Assembly: GCF_000699445.3 (NCBI RefSeq)
Contig: NC_067200.1
Coordinates: forward strand, 9,298,450 to 9,362,449
Direction of reading: 5' to 3'
DNA length: 64,000 nucleotides
DNA from: Schistosoma haematobium
Taxonomy: Eukaryota; Platyhelminthes; Trematoda; Strigeidida; Schistosomatidae
The notes under the pieces are model-generated. The model did not search any database. It saw only the letters and a program-made list of their open reading frames with translations, and had not been told where the DNA came from. Both the position numbers and the translations under genes were made by a program. Positions 1 to 12,748 of the stretch are shown here, one piece after another (positions within the stretch are counted from its first letter, which is position 1; the number at the start of each line of letters is the position of its first letter).

Positions 1-49
1 TGTCACAATGTCGGTATTTTTCTGAGAGTTGTTTGTAGTTTGAAAAGCA

Positions 50-122
50 TGTTTCCGCCCAGGCTCGAACTGGGGACCTTCTGTGTGTTAGACAGACGTG
101 ATGACCACTACACCACGGAAAC
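50..122 (-). tRNA. tRNA-Val (AAC), copy 1
   Basis: The minus strand folds into a complete 73-nt cloverleaf. The acceptor stem is GTTTCCG/CGGAAAC with discriminator A. Box A is TGGTGTAGTGG and box B is AGTTCGAGCCT. The anticodon stem TCTGT/ACAGA closes the loop CTAACAC with anticodon AAC, and the T stem is CCCAG/CTGGG. There is no intron and no encoded CCA. Three bases past the 3' end (plus-strand 43-46) is TTTT, a Pol III terminator. It should be a working gene delivering valine to GUU and, through inosine at the wobble position, other GUN codons. The base in the 5' flank that distinguishes unit types is C here. The unit runs 1,577 bp to the next tRNA and has a GT tract of 29 nt. Confidence 0.95.
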
Positions 123-1381
123 GACGATTCGCACGCCCTCTCGCATCAACTCGCACAACTCCACACAACAACTACAACTACGTCTCCTCGACTAGTCGAA
201 CACATACTCACATGCATATCCACAAAGTCCACACGCTCGCGTACACTCACACACAAACACAATCCATCAACAAACACAGCTGCCAGCAAGACAACTAAAC
301 AATCATTTGACTGTTCACTCCCACTGACAGACTACAAGTCACACAAACACGCATTCGCCAATCAACCTGTCAACCGACATGTTCACCAACACCAGGTCAA
401 GACACACAGCATCTGTCACCACAATCCAGTAGAGTCACCGACCAGTCACGAGCACTCAACACAAAGTGCACCAACACAGGTTCGCTTCACACAACACCGG
501 CTTCTTGCAGTCACGCTCGTCATACTCTCAGACAATTGTAATGAGCAACGATGGTCCACTCCACCACAAGCCCCATTGTGCCGCTTACACACAACCGACT
601 CGACCATGAGCACACCTGAAACACTCCACTCAGAACATTCAACACATTGACATACGGCATCACCTGAAATCGACCGTGATATCACCAAGTGTATCGACCA
701 TACTGCACACCATCCTGAGGGAACAATACAGAGAGACCAGTGTCTCAGCGCAATCTATGTCCAGCACATTGTTGTTGCGATTCTCTACCACATACCATGT
801 GCTCAATACTATCCAGTCTGAAATGATATCTGCCAGTGAGGCACTTTCGACTACATCGCTCGTAGGATAAATCCTAGTAGAAACAATGCATTTGTTGGTG
901 ACAATGGACGACGAGTTGTAGTCACACCACGCTCGTCAACGTCCTCTTCGAATCCTAGTCGACTGAACAACATGATGGTCACTGAGTACTCGCATTGAGA
1001 CAGCACTGTCCTGAAAATTATTGAAGTGTAGACAGTGTGACTTGATCCGTTGTGAATTAGTGTTGGTATCGATCAGTCGGGATCTCGACAAGCATCCTCA
1101 TGTACACATCACCATATCTGGATGGTAGACACTCGCAATACGAATGAACACTGGAACCGATCAATAAACAATGATTCACGTCTCAGTCACAAAATCATCG
1201 TGAGAATTGTTGACAAGCTGCAGATATTGACAGACATCCGACATGAGATAATGTCGAGTGTTCAACGAATGCATGTGTATTTGTGTAAATGCATGTGTTT
1301 ATACTGGGCGTATGCGTGGGTGTGTATGTGTGACTGTCCGGTTATCACTCAATAAATATACCCAGGTGTGGGTGCGTTTTC

Positions 1382-1399
1382 GCGCAGGCGAACCTGCAC
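1382..1399 (-). other. UUCG-capped 7-bp hairpin next to the GT tract (once per unit)
   Basis: Read as minus-strand RNA, GUGCAGG pairs with CCUGCGC (one U-G wobble) around a UUCG loop. On the plus strand the same inverted repeat has a C-A mismatch and a CGAA loop. It recurs in every unit I inspected at a fixed distance upstream of the GT tract. Its function is unknown; a structured RNA or a DNA cruciform are both possible. Confidence 0.55.
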
Positions 1400-1402
1400 G
1401 TT

Positions 1403-1434
<32 letters not shown>

Positions 1435-1626
1435 ACAATGCGTTAGTGTGTACTCTGAAGATGGGTTGTTGAATGAACACGGTGGGTTTTCCGATTGTCA
1501 TGCGTTGGTCACGGAGTAGCTGTGTCGATGTACAACATTGACAAATCGTCAGTACGTATGGTGTGGTTGATGGATGTTGTCACAATGTCGGTATTTTTCT
1601 GAGAGTTGTTTGTAGTTTGAAAAGCA

Positions 1627-1699
1627 TGTTTCCGCCCAGGCTCGAACTGGGGACCTTCTGTGTGTTAGACAGACGTGATGACCACTACACCACGGAAAC
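1627..1699 (-). tRNA. tRNA-Val (AAC), copy 2
   Basis: Same 73-nt gene as copy 1. The 5'-flank marker base is A. The unit is 1,580 bp with a 33-nt GT tract. Confidence 0.95.
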
Positions 1700-2979
1700 G
1701 ACGATTCGCACGCCCTCTAGCATCAACTCGCACAACTCCACACAACAACTACAACTACGTCTCCTCGACTAGTCGAACACATACTCACATGCATATCCAC
1801 AAAGTCCACACGCTCGCGTACACTCACACACAAACACAATCCATCAACAAACACAGCTGCCAGCAAGACAACTAAACAATCATTTGACTGTTCACTCCCA
1901 CTGACAGACTACAAGTCACACAAACACGCATTCGCCAATCAACCTGTCAACCGACATGTTCACCAACACCAGGTCAAGACACACAACATCTGTCACCACA
2001 ATCCAGTAGAGTCACCGACCAGTCACGAGCACTCAACACAAAGTGCACCAACACAGGTTCGCTTCACACAACACCGGCTTCTTGCAGTCACGCTCGTCAT
2101 ACTCTCAGACAATTGTAATGAGCAACGATGGTCCACTCCACCACAAGCCCCATTGTGCCGCTTACACACAACCGACTCGACCATGAGCACACCTGAAACA
2201 CTCCACTCAGAACATTCAACACATTGACATACGGCATCACCTGAAATCGACCATGATATCACCAAGTGTATCGACCATACTGCACACCATCCTGAGAGAA
2301 CAATTCAGAGAGACCAGTGTCTCAGCGCAATCTATGTCCAGCACATTGTTGTTGCGATTCTCTACCACATACCATGTGCTCAATACTATCCAGTCTGAAA
2401 TGATATCTGCCAGTGAGGCACTTTCGACTACATCGCTCGTAGGATAAATCCTAGTAGAAACAATGCATTTGTTGGTGACAATGGACGACGAGTTGTAGTC
2501 ACACCACGCTCGTCAACGTCCTCTTCGAATCCTAGTCGACTGAACAACATGATGGTCACTGAGTACTCGCATTGAGACAGCACTGTCCTGAAAATTATTG
2601 AAGTGTAGACAGTGTGACTTGATCCGTTGTGAATTGGTGTTGGTATCGATCGGTCGGGATCTCGACAAGCATCCTCGTGTACACGTCACCATATCTGGAT
2701 GGTCGACACTCGCAATACGAATGAACACTGGAACCGATCAACAAACAATGATTCACGTCTCAGTCACAAAATCATCGTGAGAATTGTTGACAAGCTGCAG
2801 ATATTGACAGACATCCGACATGAGATAATGTCGAGTGTTCAACGAATGCATGTGTATTTGTGTAAATGCATGTGTTTATACTGGGCGTATGCGTGGGTGT
2901 GTATGTGTGACTGTCCGGTTATCACTCAATAAATATACCCAGGTGTGGGTGCGTTTTCGCGCAGGCGAACCTGCACGTT

Positions 2980-3016
<37 letters not shown>

Positions 3017-3206
3017 CAATGCGTTAGTGTGTACTCTGAAGATGGGTTGTTGAATGACACGGTGGGTTTTCTGATTGTCATGCGTTGGTCACGGAGTAGC
3101 TGTGTCGATGTACAACATTGACAAATCGTCAGTACGTATGGTGTGGTTGATGGATGTTGTCACAATGTCGGTATTTTTCTGAGAGTTGTTTGTAGTTTGA
3201 AAAGCA
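1627..3206. repeat. Representative array unit (unit 2) with internal map
   Basis: Reading the plus strand, the unit begins with the tRNA complement (1627-1699), continues with about 600 bases that are strikingly A/C-rich (many CA and CAA steps), then mixed sequence from about 2,250 to 2,800, then about 330 G/T-rich bases. The G/T-rich part holds an AATAAA at about 2,928, a short inverted repeat, and the GT microsatellite at 2983-3015. After that come about 190 bases of unique sequence before the next tRNA. The strand bias therefore flips at the tRNA. I recognise no snRNA, 5S rRNA or spliced-leader sequence in the unit. Confidence 0.9.
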
Positions 3207-3279
3207 TGTTTCCGCCCAGGCTCGAACTGGGGACCTTCTGTGTGTTAGACAGACGTGATGACCACTACACCACGGAAAC
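3207..3279 (-). tRNA. tRNA-Val (AAC), copy 3
   Basis: Identical gene body. Marker base A; unit 1,581 bp; GT tract 33 nt. Confidence 0.95.
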
Positions 3280-4559
3280 GACGATTCGCACGCCCTCTAG
3301 CATCAACTCGCACAACTCCACACAACAACTACAACTACGTCTCCTCGACTAGTCGAACACATACTCACATGCATATCCACAAAGTCCACACGCTCGCGTA
3401 CACTCACACACAAACACAATCCATCAACAAACACAGCTGCCAGCAAGACAACTAAACAATCATTTGACTGTTCACTCCCACTGACAGACTACAAGTCACA
3501 CAAACACGCATTCGCCAATCAACCTGTCAACCGACATGTTCACCAACACCAGGTCAAGACACACAACATCTGTCACCACAATCCAGTAGAGTCACCGACC
3601 AGTCACGAGCACTCAACACAAAGTGCACCAACACAGGTTCGCTTCACACAACACCGGCTTCTTGCAGTCACGCTCGTCATACTCTCAGACAATTGTAATG
3701 AGCAACGATGGTCCACTCCACCACAAGCCCCATTGTGCCGCTTACACACAACCGACTCGACCATGAGCACACCTGAAACACTCCACTCAGAACATTCAAC
3801 ACATTGACATACGGCATCACCTGAAATCGACCATGATATCACCAAGTGTATCGACCATACTGCACACCATCCTGAGAGAACAATACAGAGAGACCAGTGT
3901 CTCAGCGCAATCTATGTCCAGCACATTGTTGTTGCGATTCTCTACCACATACCATGTGCTCAATACTATCCAGTCTGAAATGATATCTGCCAGTGAGGCA
4001 CTTTCGACTACATCGCTCGTAGGATAAATCCTAGTAGAAACAATGCATTTGTTGGTGACAATGGACGACGAGTTGTAGTCACACCACGCTCGTCAACGTC
4101 CTCTTCGAATCCTAGTCGACTGAACAATATGATGGTCACTGAGTACTCGCATTGAGACAGCACTGTCCTGAAAATTATTGAAGTGTAGACAGTGTGACTT
4201 GATCCGTTGTGAATTGGTGTTGGTATCGATCAGTCGGGATCTCGACAAGCATCCTCATGTACACGTCACCATATCTGGATGGTCGACACTCGCAATACGA
4301 ATGAACACTGGAACCGATCAATAAACAATGATTCACGTCTCAGTCACAAAATCATCGTGAGAATTGTTGACAAGCTGCAGATATTGACAGACATCCGACA
4401 TGAGATAATGTCGAGTGTTCAACGAATGCATGTGTATTTGTGTAAATGCATGTGTTTATACTGGGCGTATGCGTGGGTGTGTATGTGTGACTGTCCGGTT
4501 ATCACTCAATAAATATACCCAGGTGTGGGTGCGTTTTCGCGCAGGCGAACCTGCACGTT

Positions 4560-4596
<37 letters not shown>

Positions 4597-4787
4597 CAAT
4601 GCGTTAGTGTGTACTCTGAAGATGGGTTGTTGAATGAACACGGTGGGTTTTCCGATTGTCATGCGTTGGTCACGGAGTAGCTGTGTCGATGTACAACATT
4701 GACAAATCGTCAGTACGTATGGTGTGGTTGATGGATGTTGTCACAATGTCGGTATTTTTCTGAGAGTTGTTTGTAGTTTGAAAAGCA

Positions 4788-4860
4788 TGTTTCCGCCCAG
4801 GCTCGAACTGGGGACCTTCTGTGTGTTAGACAGACGTGATGACCACTACACCACGGAAAC
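4788..4860 (-). tRNA. tRNA-Val (AAC), copy 4
   Basis: Identical gene body. Marker base A; unit 1,576 bp; GT tract 29 nt. Confidence 0.95.
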
Positions 4861-6140
4861 GACGATTCGCACGCCCTCTAGCATCAACTCGCACAACTCC
4901 ACACAACAACTACAACTACGTCTCCTCGACTAGTCGAACACATACTCACATGCATATCCACAAAGTCCACACGCTCGCGTACACTCACACACAAACACAA
5001 TCCATCAACAAACACAGCTGCCAGCAAGACAACTAAACAATCATTTGACTGTTCACTCCCACTGACAGACTACAAGTCACACAAACACGCATTCGCCAAT
5101 CAACCTGTCAACCGACATGTTCACCAACACCAGGTCAAGACACACAACATCTGTCACCACAATCCAGTAGAGTCACCGACCAGTCACGAGCACTCAACAC
5201 AAAGTGCACCAACACAGGTTCGCTTCACACAACACCGGCTTCTTGCAGTCACGCTCGTCATACTCTCAGACAATTGTAATGAGCAACGATGGTCCACTCC
5301 ACCACAAGCCCCATTGTGCCGCTTACACACAACCGACTCGACCATGAGCACACCTGAAACACTCCACTCAGAACATTCAACACATTGACATACGGCATCA
5401 CCTGAAATCGACCATGATATCACCAAGTGTATCGACCATACTGCACACCATCCTGAGAGAACAATACAGAGAGACCAGTGTCTCAGCGCAATCTATGTCC
5501 AGCACATTGTTGTTGCGATTCTCTACCACATACCATGTGCTCAATACTATCCAGTCTGAAATGATATCTGCCAGTGAGGCACTTTCGACTACATCGCTCG
5601 TAGGATAAATCCTAGTAGAAACAATGCATTTGTTGGTGACAATGGACGACGAGTTGTAGTCACACCACGCTCGTCAACGTCCTCTTCGAATCCTAGTCGA
5701 CTGAACAACATGATGGTCACTGAGTACTCGCATTGAGACAGCACTGTCCTGAAAATTATTGAAGTGTAGACAGTGTGACTTGATCCGTTGTGAATTGGTG
5801 TTGGTATCGATCAGTCGGGATCTCGACAAGCATCCTCATGTACACATCACCATATCTGGATGGTAGACACTCGCAATACGAATGAACACTGGAACCGATC
5901 AATAAACAATGATTCACGTCTCAGTCACAAAATCATCGTGAGAATTGTTGACAAGCTGCAGATATTGACAGACATCCGACATGAGATAATGTCGAGTGTT
6001 CAACGAATGCATGTGTATTTGTGTAAATGCATGTGTTTATACTGGGCGTATGCGTGGGTGTGTATGTGTGACTGTCCGGTTATCACTCAATAAATATACC
6101 CAGGTGTGGGTGCGTTTTCGCGCAGGCGAACCTGCACGTT

Positions 6141-6172
<32 letters not shown>

Positions 6173-6363
6173 ACAATGCGTTAGTGTGTACTCTGAAGAT
6201 GGGTTGTTGAATGACACGGTGGGTTTTCCGATTGTCATGCGTTGGTCACGGAGTAGCTGTGTCGATGTACAACATTGACAAATCGTCAGTACGTATGGTG
6301 TGGTTGATGGATGTTGTCACAATGTCGGTATTTTTCTGAGAGTTGTTTGTAGTTTGAAAAGCA

Positions 6364-6436
6364 TGTTTCCGCCCAGGCTCGAACTGGGGACCTTCTGTGT
6401 GTTAGACAGACGTGATGACCACTACACCACGGAAAC
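6364..6436 (-). tRNA. tRNA-Val (AAC), copy 5
   Basis: Identical gene body. Marker base C, the first of four adjacent C-type copies; unit 1,580 bp; GT tract 33 nt. Confidence 0.95.
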
Positions 6437-7716
6437 GACGATTCGCACGCCCTCTCGCATCAACTCGCACAACTCCACACAACAACTACAACTACGTCTC
6501 CTCGACTAGTCGAACACATACTCACATGCATATCCACAAAGTCCACACGCTCGCGTACACTCACACACAAACACAATCCATCAACAAACACAGCTGCCAG
6601 CAAGACAACTAAACAATCATTTGACTGTTCACTCCCACTGACAGACTACAAGTCACACAAACACGCATTCGCCAATCAACCTGTCAACCGACATGTTCAC
6701 CAACACCAGGTCAAGACACACAACATCTGTCACCACAATCCAGTAGAGTCACCGACCAGTCACGAGCACTCAACACAAAGTGCACCAACACAGGTTCGCT
6801 TCACACAACACCGGCTTCTTGCAGTCACGCTCGTCATACTCTCAGACAATTGTAATGAGCAACGATGGTCCACTCCACCACAAGCCCCATTGTGCCGCTT
6901 ACACACAACCGACTCGACCATGAGCACACCTGAAACACTCCACTCAGAACATTCAACACATTGACATACGGCATCACCTGAAATCGACCATGATATCACC
7001 AAGTGTATCGACCATACTGCACACCATCCTGAGAGAACAATACAGAGAGACCAGTGTCTCAGCGCAATCTATGTCCAGCACATTGTTGTTGCGATTCTCT
7101 ACCACATACCATGTGCTCAATACTATCCAGTCTGAAATGATATCTGCCAGTGAGGCACTTTCGACTACATCGCTCGTAGGATAAATCCTAGTAGAAACAA
7201 TGCATTTGTTGGTGACAATGGACGACGAGTTGTAGTCACACCACGCTCGTCAACGTCCTCTTCGAATCCTAGTCGACTGAACAATATGATGGTCACTGAG
7301 TACTCGCATTGAGACAGCACTGTCCTGAAAATTATTGAAGTGTAGACAGTGTGACTTGATCCGTTGTGAATTAGTGTTGGTATCGATCAGTCGGGATCTC
7401 GACAAGCATCCTCATGTACACATCACCATATCTGGATGGTAGACACTCGCAATACGAATGAACACTGGAACCGATCAATAAACAATGATTCACGTCTCAG
7501 TCACAAAATCATCGTGAGAATTGTTGACAAGCTGCAGATATTGACAGACATCCGACATGAGATAATGTCGAGTGTTCAACGAATGCATGTGTATTTGCGT
7601 AAATGCGTGTGTTTATACTGGACGTATGCGTGGGTGTGTATGTGTGACTGTCCGGTTATCACTCAATAAATATACCCAGGTGTGGGTGCGTTTTCGCGCA
7701 GGCGAACCTGCACGTT

Positions 7717-7753
<37 letters not shown>

Positions 7754-7943
7754 CAATGCGTTAGTGTGTACTCTGAAGATGGGTTGTTGAATGACGACGG
7801 TGGGTTTTCGATTGTCATGCGTTGGTCACGGAGTAGCTGTGTCGATGTACAACATTGACAAATCGTCAGTACGTATGGTGTGGTTGATGGATGTTGTCAC
7901 AATGTCGGTATTTTTCTGAGAGTTGTTTGTAGTTTGAAAAGCA

Positions 7944-8016
7944 TGTTTCCGCCCAGGCTCGAACTGGGGACCTTCTGTGTGTTAGACAGACGTGATGACC
8001 ACTACACCACGGAAAC
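7944..8016 (-). tRNA. tRNA-Val (AAC), copy 6
   Basis: Identical gene body. Marker base C; unit 1,574 bp; GT tract 27 nt. This unit also lacks one C near 8,706 that the others have. Confidence 0.95.
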
Positions 8017-9517
8017 GACGATTCGCACGCCCTCTCGCATCAACTCGCACAACTCCACACAACAACTACAACTACGTCTCCTCGACTAGTCGAACACATA
8101 CTCACATGCATATCCACAAAGTCTACACGCTCGCGTACACTCACACACAAACACAATCCATCAACAAACACAGCTGCCAGCAAGACAACTAAACAATCAT
8201 TTGACTGTTCACTCCCACTGACAGACTACAAGTCACACAAACACGCATTCGCCAATCAACCTGTCAACCGACATGTTCACCAACACCAGGTCAAGACACA
8301 CAACATCTGTCACCACAATCCAGTAGAGTCACCGACCAGTCACGAGCACTCAACACAAAGTGCACCAACACAGGTTCGCTTCACACAACACCGGCTTCTT
8401 GCAGTCACGCTCGTCATACTCTCAGACAATTGTAATGAGCAACGATGGTCCACTCCACCACAAGCCCCATTGTGCCGCTTACACACAACCGACTCGACCA
8501 TGAGCACACCTGAAACACTCCACTCAGAACATTCAACACATTGACATACGGCATCACCTGAAATCGACCATGATATCACCAAGTGTATCGACCATACTGC
8601 ACACCATCCTGAGAGAACAATACAGAGAGACCAGTGTCTCAGCGCAATCTATGTCCAGCACATTGTTGTTGCGATTCTCTACCACATACCATGTGCTCAA
8701 TACTATCAGTCTGAAATGATATCTGCCAGTGAGGCACTTTCGACTACATCGCTCGTAGGATAAATCCTAGTAGAAACAATGCATTTGTTGGTGACAATGG
8801 ACGACGAATTGTAGTCACACCACGCTCGTCAACGTCCTCTTCGAATCCTAGTCGACTGAACAACATGATGGTCACTGAGTACTCGCATTGAGACAGCACT
8901 GTCCTGAAAATTATTGAAGTGTAGACAGTGTGACTTGATCCGTTGTGAATTAGTGTTGGTATCGATCAGTCGGGATCTCGACAAGCATCCTCATGTACAC
9001 GTCACCATATCTGGATGGTCGACACTCGCAATACGAATGAACACTGGAACCGATCAATAAACAATGATTCACGTCTCAGTCACAAAATCATCGTGAGAAT
9101 TGTTGACAAGCTGCAGATATTGACAGACATCCGACATGAGATAATGTCGAGTGTTCAACGAATGCATGTGTATTTGCGTAAATGCATGTGTTTATACTGG
9201 ACGTATGCGTGGGTGTGTATGTGTGACTGTCCGGTTATCACTCAATAAATATACCCAGGTGTGGGTGCGTTTTCGCGCAGGCGAACCTGCACGTTCACGT
9301 GTGTGTGTGTGTGTGTGTGTGTGTGACAATGCGTTAGTGTGTACTCTGAAGATGGGTTGTTGAATGAACACGGTGGGTTTTCCGATTGTCATGCGTTGGT
9401 CACGGAGTAGCTGTGTCGATGTACAACATTGACAAATCGTCAGTACGTATGGTGTGGTTGATGGATGTTGTCACAATGTCGGTATTTTTCTGAGAGTTGT
9501 TTGTAGTTTGAAAAGCA

Positions 9518-9590
9518 TGTTTCCGCCCAGGCTCGAACTGGGGACCTTCTGTGTGTTAGACAGACGTGATGACCACTACACCACGGAAAC
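9518..9590 (-). tRNA. tRNA-Val (AAC), copy 7
   Basis: Identical gene body. Marker base C; unit 1,581 bp; GT tract 33 nt. Confidence 0.95.
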
Positions 9591-10870
9591 GACGATTCGC
9601 ACGCCCTCTCGCATCAACTCGCACAACTCCACACAACAACTACAACTACGTCTCCTCGACTAGTCGAACACATACTCACATGCATATCCACAAAGTCCAC
9701 ACGCTCGCGTACACTCACACACAAACACAATCCATCAACAAACACAGCTGCCAGCAAGACAACTAAACAATCATTTGACTGTTCACTCCCACTGACAGAC
9801 TACAACTCACACAAACACGCATTCGCCAATCAACCTGTCAACCGACATGTTCACCAACACCAGGTCAAGACACACAGCATCTGTCACCACAATCCAGTAG
9901 AGTCACCGACCAGTCACGAGCACTCAACACAAAGTGCACCAACACAGGTTCGCTTCACACAACACCGGCTTCTTGCAGTCACGCTCGTCATACTCTCAGA
10001 CAATTGTAATGAGCAACGATGGTCCACTCCACCACAAGCCCCATTGTGCCGCTTACACACAACCGACTCGACCATGAGCACACCTGAAACACTCCACTCA
10101 GAACATTCAACACATTGACATACGGCATCACCTGAAATCGACCATGATATCACCAAGTGTATCGACCATACTGCACACCATCCTGAGAGAACAATACAGA
10201 GAGACCAGTGTCTCAGCGCAATCTATGTCCAGCACATTGTTGTTGCGATTCTCTACCACATACCATGTGCTCAATACTATCCAGTCTGAAATGATATCTG
10301 CCAGTGAGGCACTTTCGACTACATCGCTCGTAGGATAAATCCTAGTAGAAACAATGCATTTGTTGGTGACAATGGACGACGAATTGTAGTCACACCACGC
10401 TCGTCAACGTCCTCTTCGAATCCTAGTCGACTGAACAACATGATGGTCACTGAGTACTCGCATTGAGACAGCACTGTCCTGAAAATTATTGAAGTGTAGA
10501 CAGTGTGACTTGATCCGTTGTGAATTAGTGTTGGTATCGATCAGTCGGGATCTCGAGAAGCATCCTCGTGTACACATCACCATATCTGGATGGTAGACAC
10601 TCGCAATACGAATGAACACTGGAACCGATCAATAAACAATGATTCACGTCTCAGTCACAAAATCATCGTGAGAATTGTTGACAAGCTGCAGATATTGACA
10701 GACATCCGACATGAGATAATGTCGAGTGTTCAACGAATGCATGTGTATTTGTGTAAATGCATGTGTTTATACTGGGCGTATGCGTGGGTGTGTATGTGTG
10801 ACTGTCCGGTTATCACTCAATAAATATACCCAGGTGTGGGTGCGTTTTCGCGCAGGCGAACCTGCACGTT

Positions 10871-10907
<37 letters not shown>

Positions 10908-11098
10908 CAATGCGTTAGTGTGTACTCTGAAGATGGGTTGTTGAATGAACACGGTGGGTTTTCCGATTGTCATGCGTTGGTCACGGAGTAGCTGTGTCGA
11001 TGTACAACATTGACAAATCGTCAGTACGTATGGTGTGGTTGATGGATGTTGTCACAATGTCGGTATTTTTCTGAGAGTTGTTTGTAGTTTGAAAAGCA

Positions 11099-11171
11099 TG
11101 TTTCCGCCCAGGCTCGAACTGGGGACCTTCTGTGTGTTAGACAGACGTGATGACCACTACACCACGGAAAC
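11099..11171 (-). tRNA. tRNA-Val (AAC), copy 8
   Basis: Identical gene body. Marker base C, the last of the run of four; unit 1,577 bp; GT tract 29 nt. Confidence 0.95.
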
Positions 11172-12451
11172 GACGATTCGCACGCCCTCTCGCATCAACT
11201 CGCACAACTCCACACAACAACTACAACTACGTCTCCTCGACTAGTCGAACACATACTCACATGCATATCCACAAAGTCCACACGCTCGCGTACACTCACA
11301 CACAAACACAATCCATCAACAAACACAGCTGCCAGCAAGACAACTAAACAATCATTTGACTGTTCACTCCCACTGACAGACTACAAGTCACACAAACACG
11401 CATTCGCCAATCAACCTGTCAACCGACATGTTCACCAACACCAGGTCAAGACACACAGCATCTGTCACCACAATCCAGTAGAGTCACCGACCAGTCACGA
11501 GCACTCAACACAAAGTGCACCAACACAGGTTCGCTTCACACAACACCGGCTTCTTGCAGTCACGCTCGTCATACTCTCAGACAATTGTAATGAGCAACGA
11601 TGGTCCACTCCACCACAAGCCCCATTGTGCCGCTTACACACAACCGACTCGACCATGAGCACACCTGAAACACTCCACTCAGAACATTCAACACATTGAC
11701 ATACGGCATCACCTGAAATCGACCATGATATCACCAAGTGTATCGACCATACTGCACACCATCCTGAGAGAACAATTCAGAGAGACCAGTGTCTCAGCGC
11801 AATCTATGTCCAGCACATTGTTGTTGCGATTCTCTACCACATACCATGTGCTCAATACTATCCAGTCTGAAATGATATCTGCCAGTGAGGCACTTTCGAC
11901 TACATCGCTCGTAGGATAAATCCTAGTAGAAACAATGCATTTGTTGGTGACAATGGACGACGAATTGTAGTCACACCACGCTCGTCAACGTCCTCTTCGA
12001 ATCCTAGTCGACTGAACAATATGATGGTCACTGAGTACTCGCATTGAGACAGCACTGTCCTGAAAATTATTGAAGTGTAGACAGTGTGACTTGATCCGTT
12101 GTGAATTGGTGTTGGTATCGATCAGTCGGGATCTCGACAAGCATCCTCGTGTACACATCACCATATCTGGATGGTCGACACTCGCAATACGAATGAACAC
12201 TGGAACCGATCAATAAACAATGATTCACGTCTCAGTCACAAAATCATCGTGAGAATTGTTGACAAGCTGCAGATATTGACAGACATCCGACATGAGATAA
12301 TGTCGAGTGTTCAACGAATGCATGTGTATTTGTGTAAATGCATGTGTTTATACTGGGCGTATGCGTGGGTGTGTATGTGTGACTGTCCGGTTATCACTCA
12401 ATAAATATACCCAGGTGTGGGTGCGTTTTCGCGCAGGCGAACCTGCACGTT

Positions 12452-12483
<32 letters not shown>

Positions 12484-12675
12484 ACAATGCGTTAGTGTGT
12501 ACTCTGAAGATGGGTTGTTGAATGAACACGGTGGGTTTTCCGATTGTCATGCGTTGGTCACGGAGTAGCTGTGTCGATGTACAACATTGACAAATCGTCA
12601 GTACGTATGGTGTGGTTGATGGATGTTGTCACAATGTCGGTATTTTTCTGAGAGTTGTTTGTAGTTTGAAAAGCA

Positions 12676-12748
12676 TGTTTCCGCCCAGGCTCGAACTGGG
12701 GACCTTCTGTGTGTTAGACAGACGTGATGACCACTACACCACGGAAAC
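12676..12748 (-). tRNA. tRNA-Val (AAC), copy 9
   Basis: Identical gene body. Marker base A; unit 1,578 bp; GT tract 31 nt. Confidence 0.95.

Noticed and set aside
98..298. 66-codon frame starting inside the tRNA complement
   Set aside because: It starts at a GTG within the tRNA gene and continues into CA-rich low-complexity sequence (HTHMHIHK-type). No domain.
446..688. Recurring 80-codon Cys-rich minus-strand open frame in every array unit
   Set aside because: It is preserved only because the whole unit is homogenised. It ends in a codon-poor, skewed region with no start context, and a one-base indel elsewhere in the unit removes sister frames without consequence.
4456..4662. His-Thr repeat frame across the GT tract
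   Set aside because: A translation of the microsatellite. Frame length changes with tract length from unit to unit.
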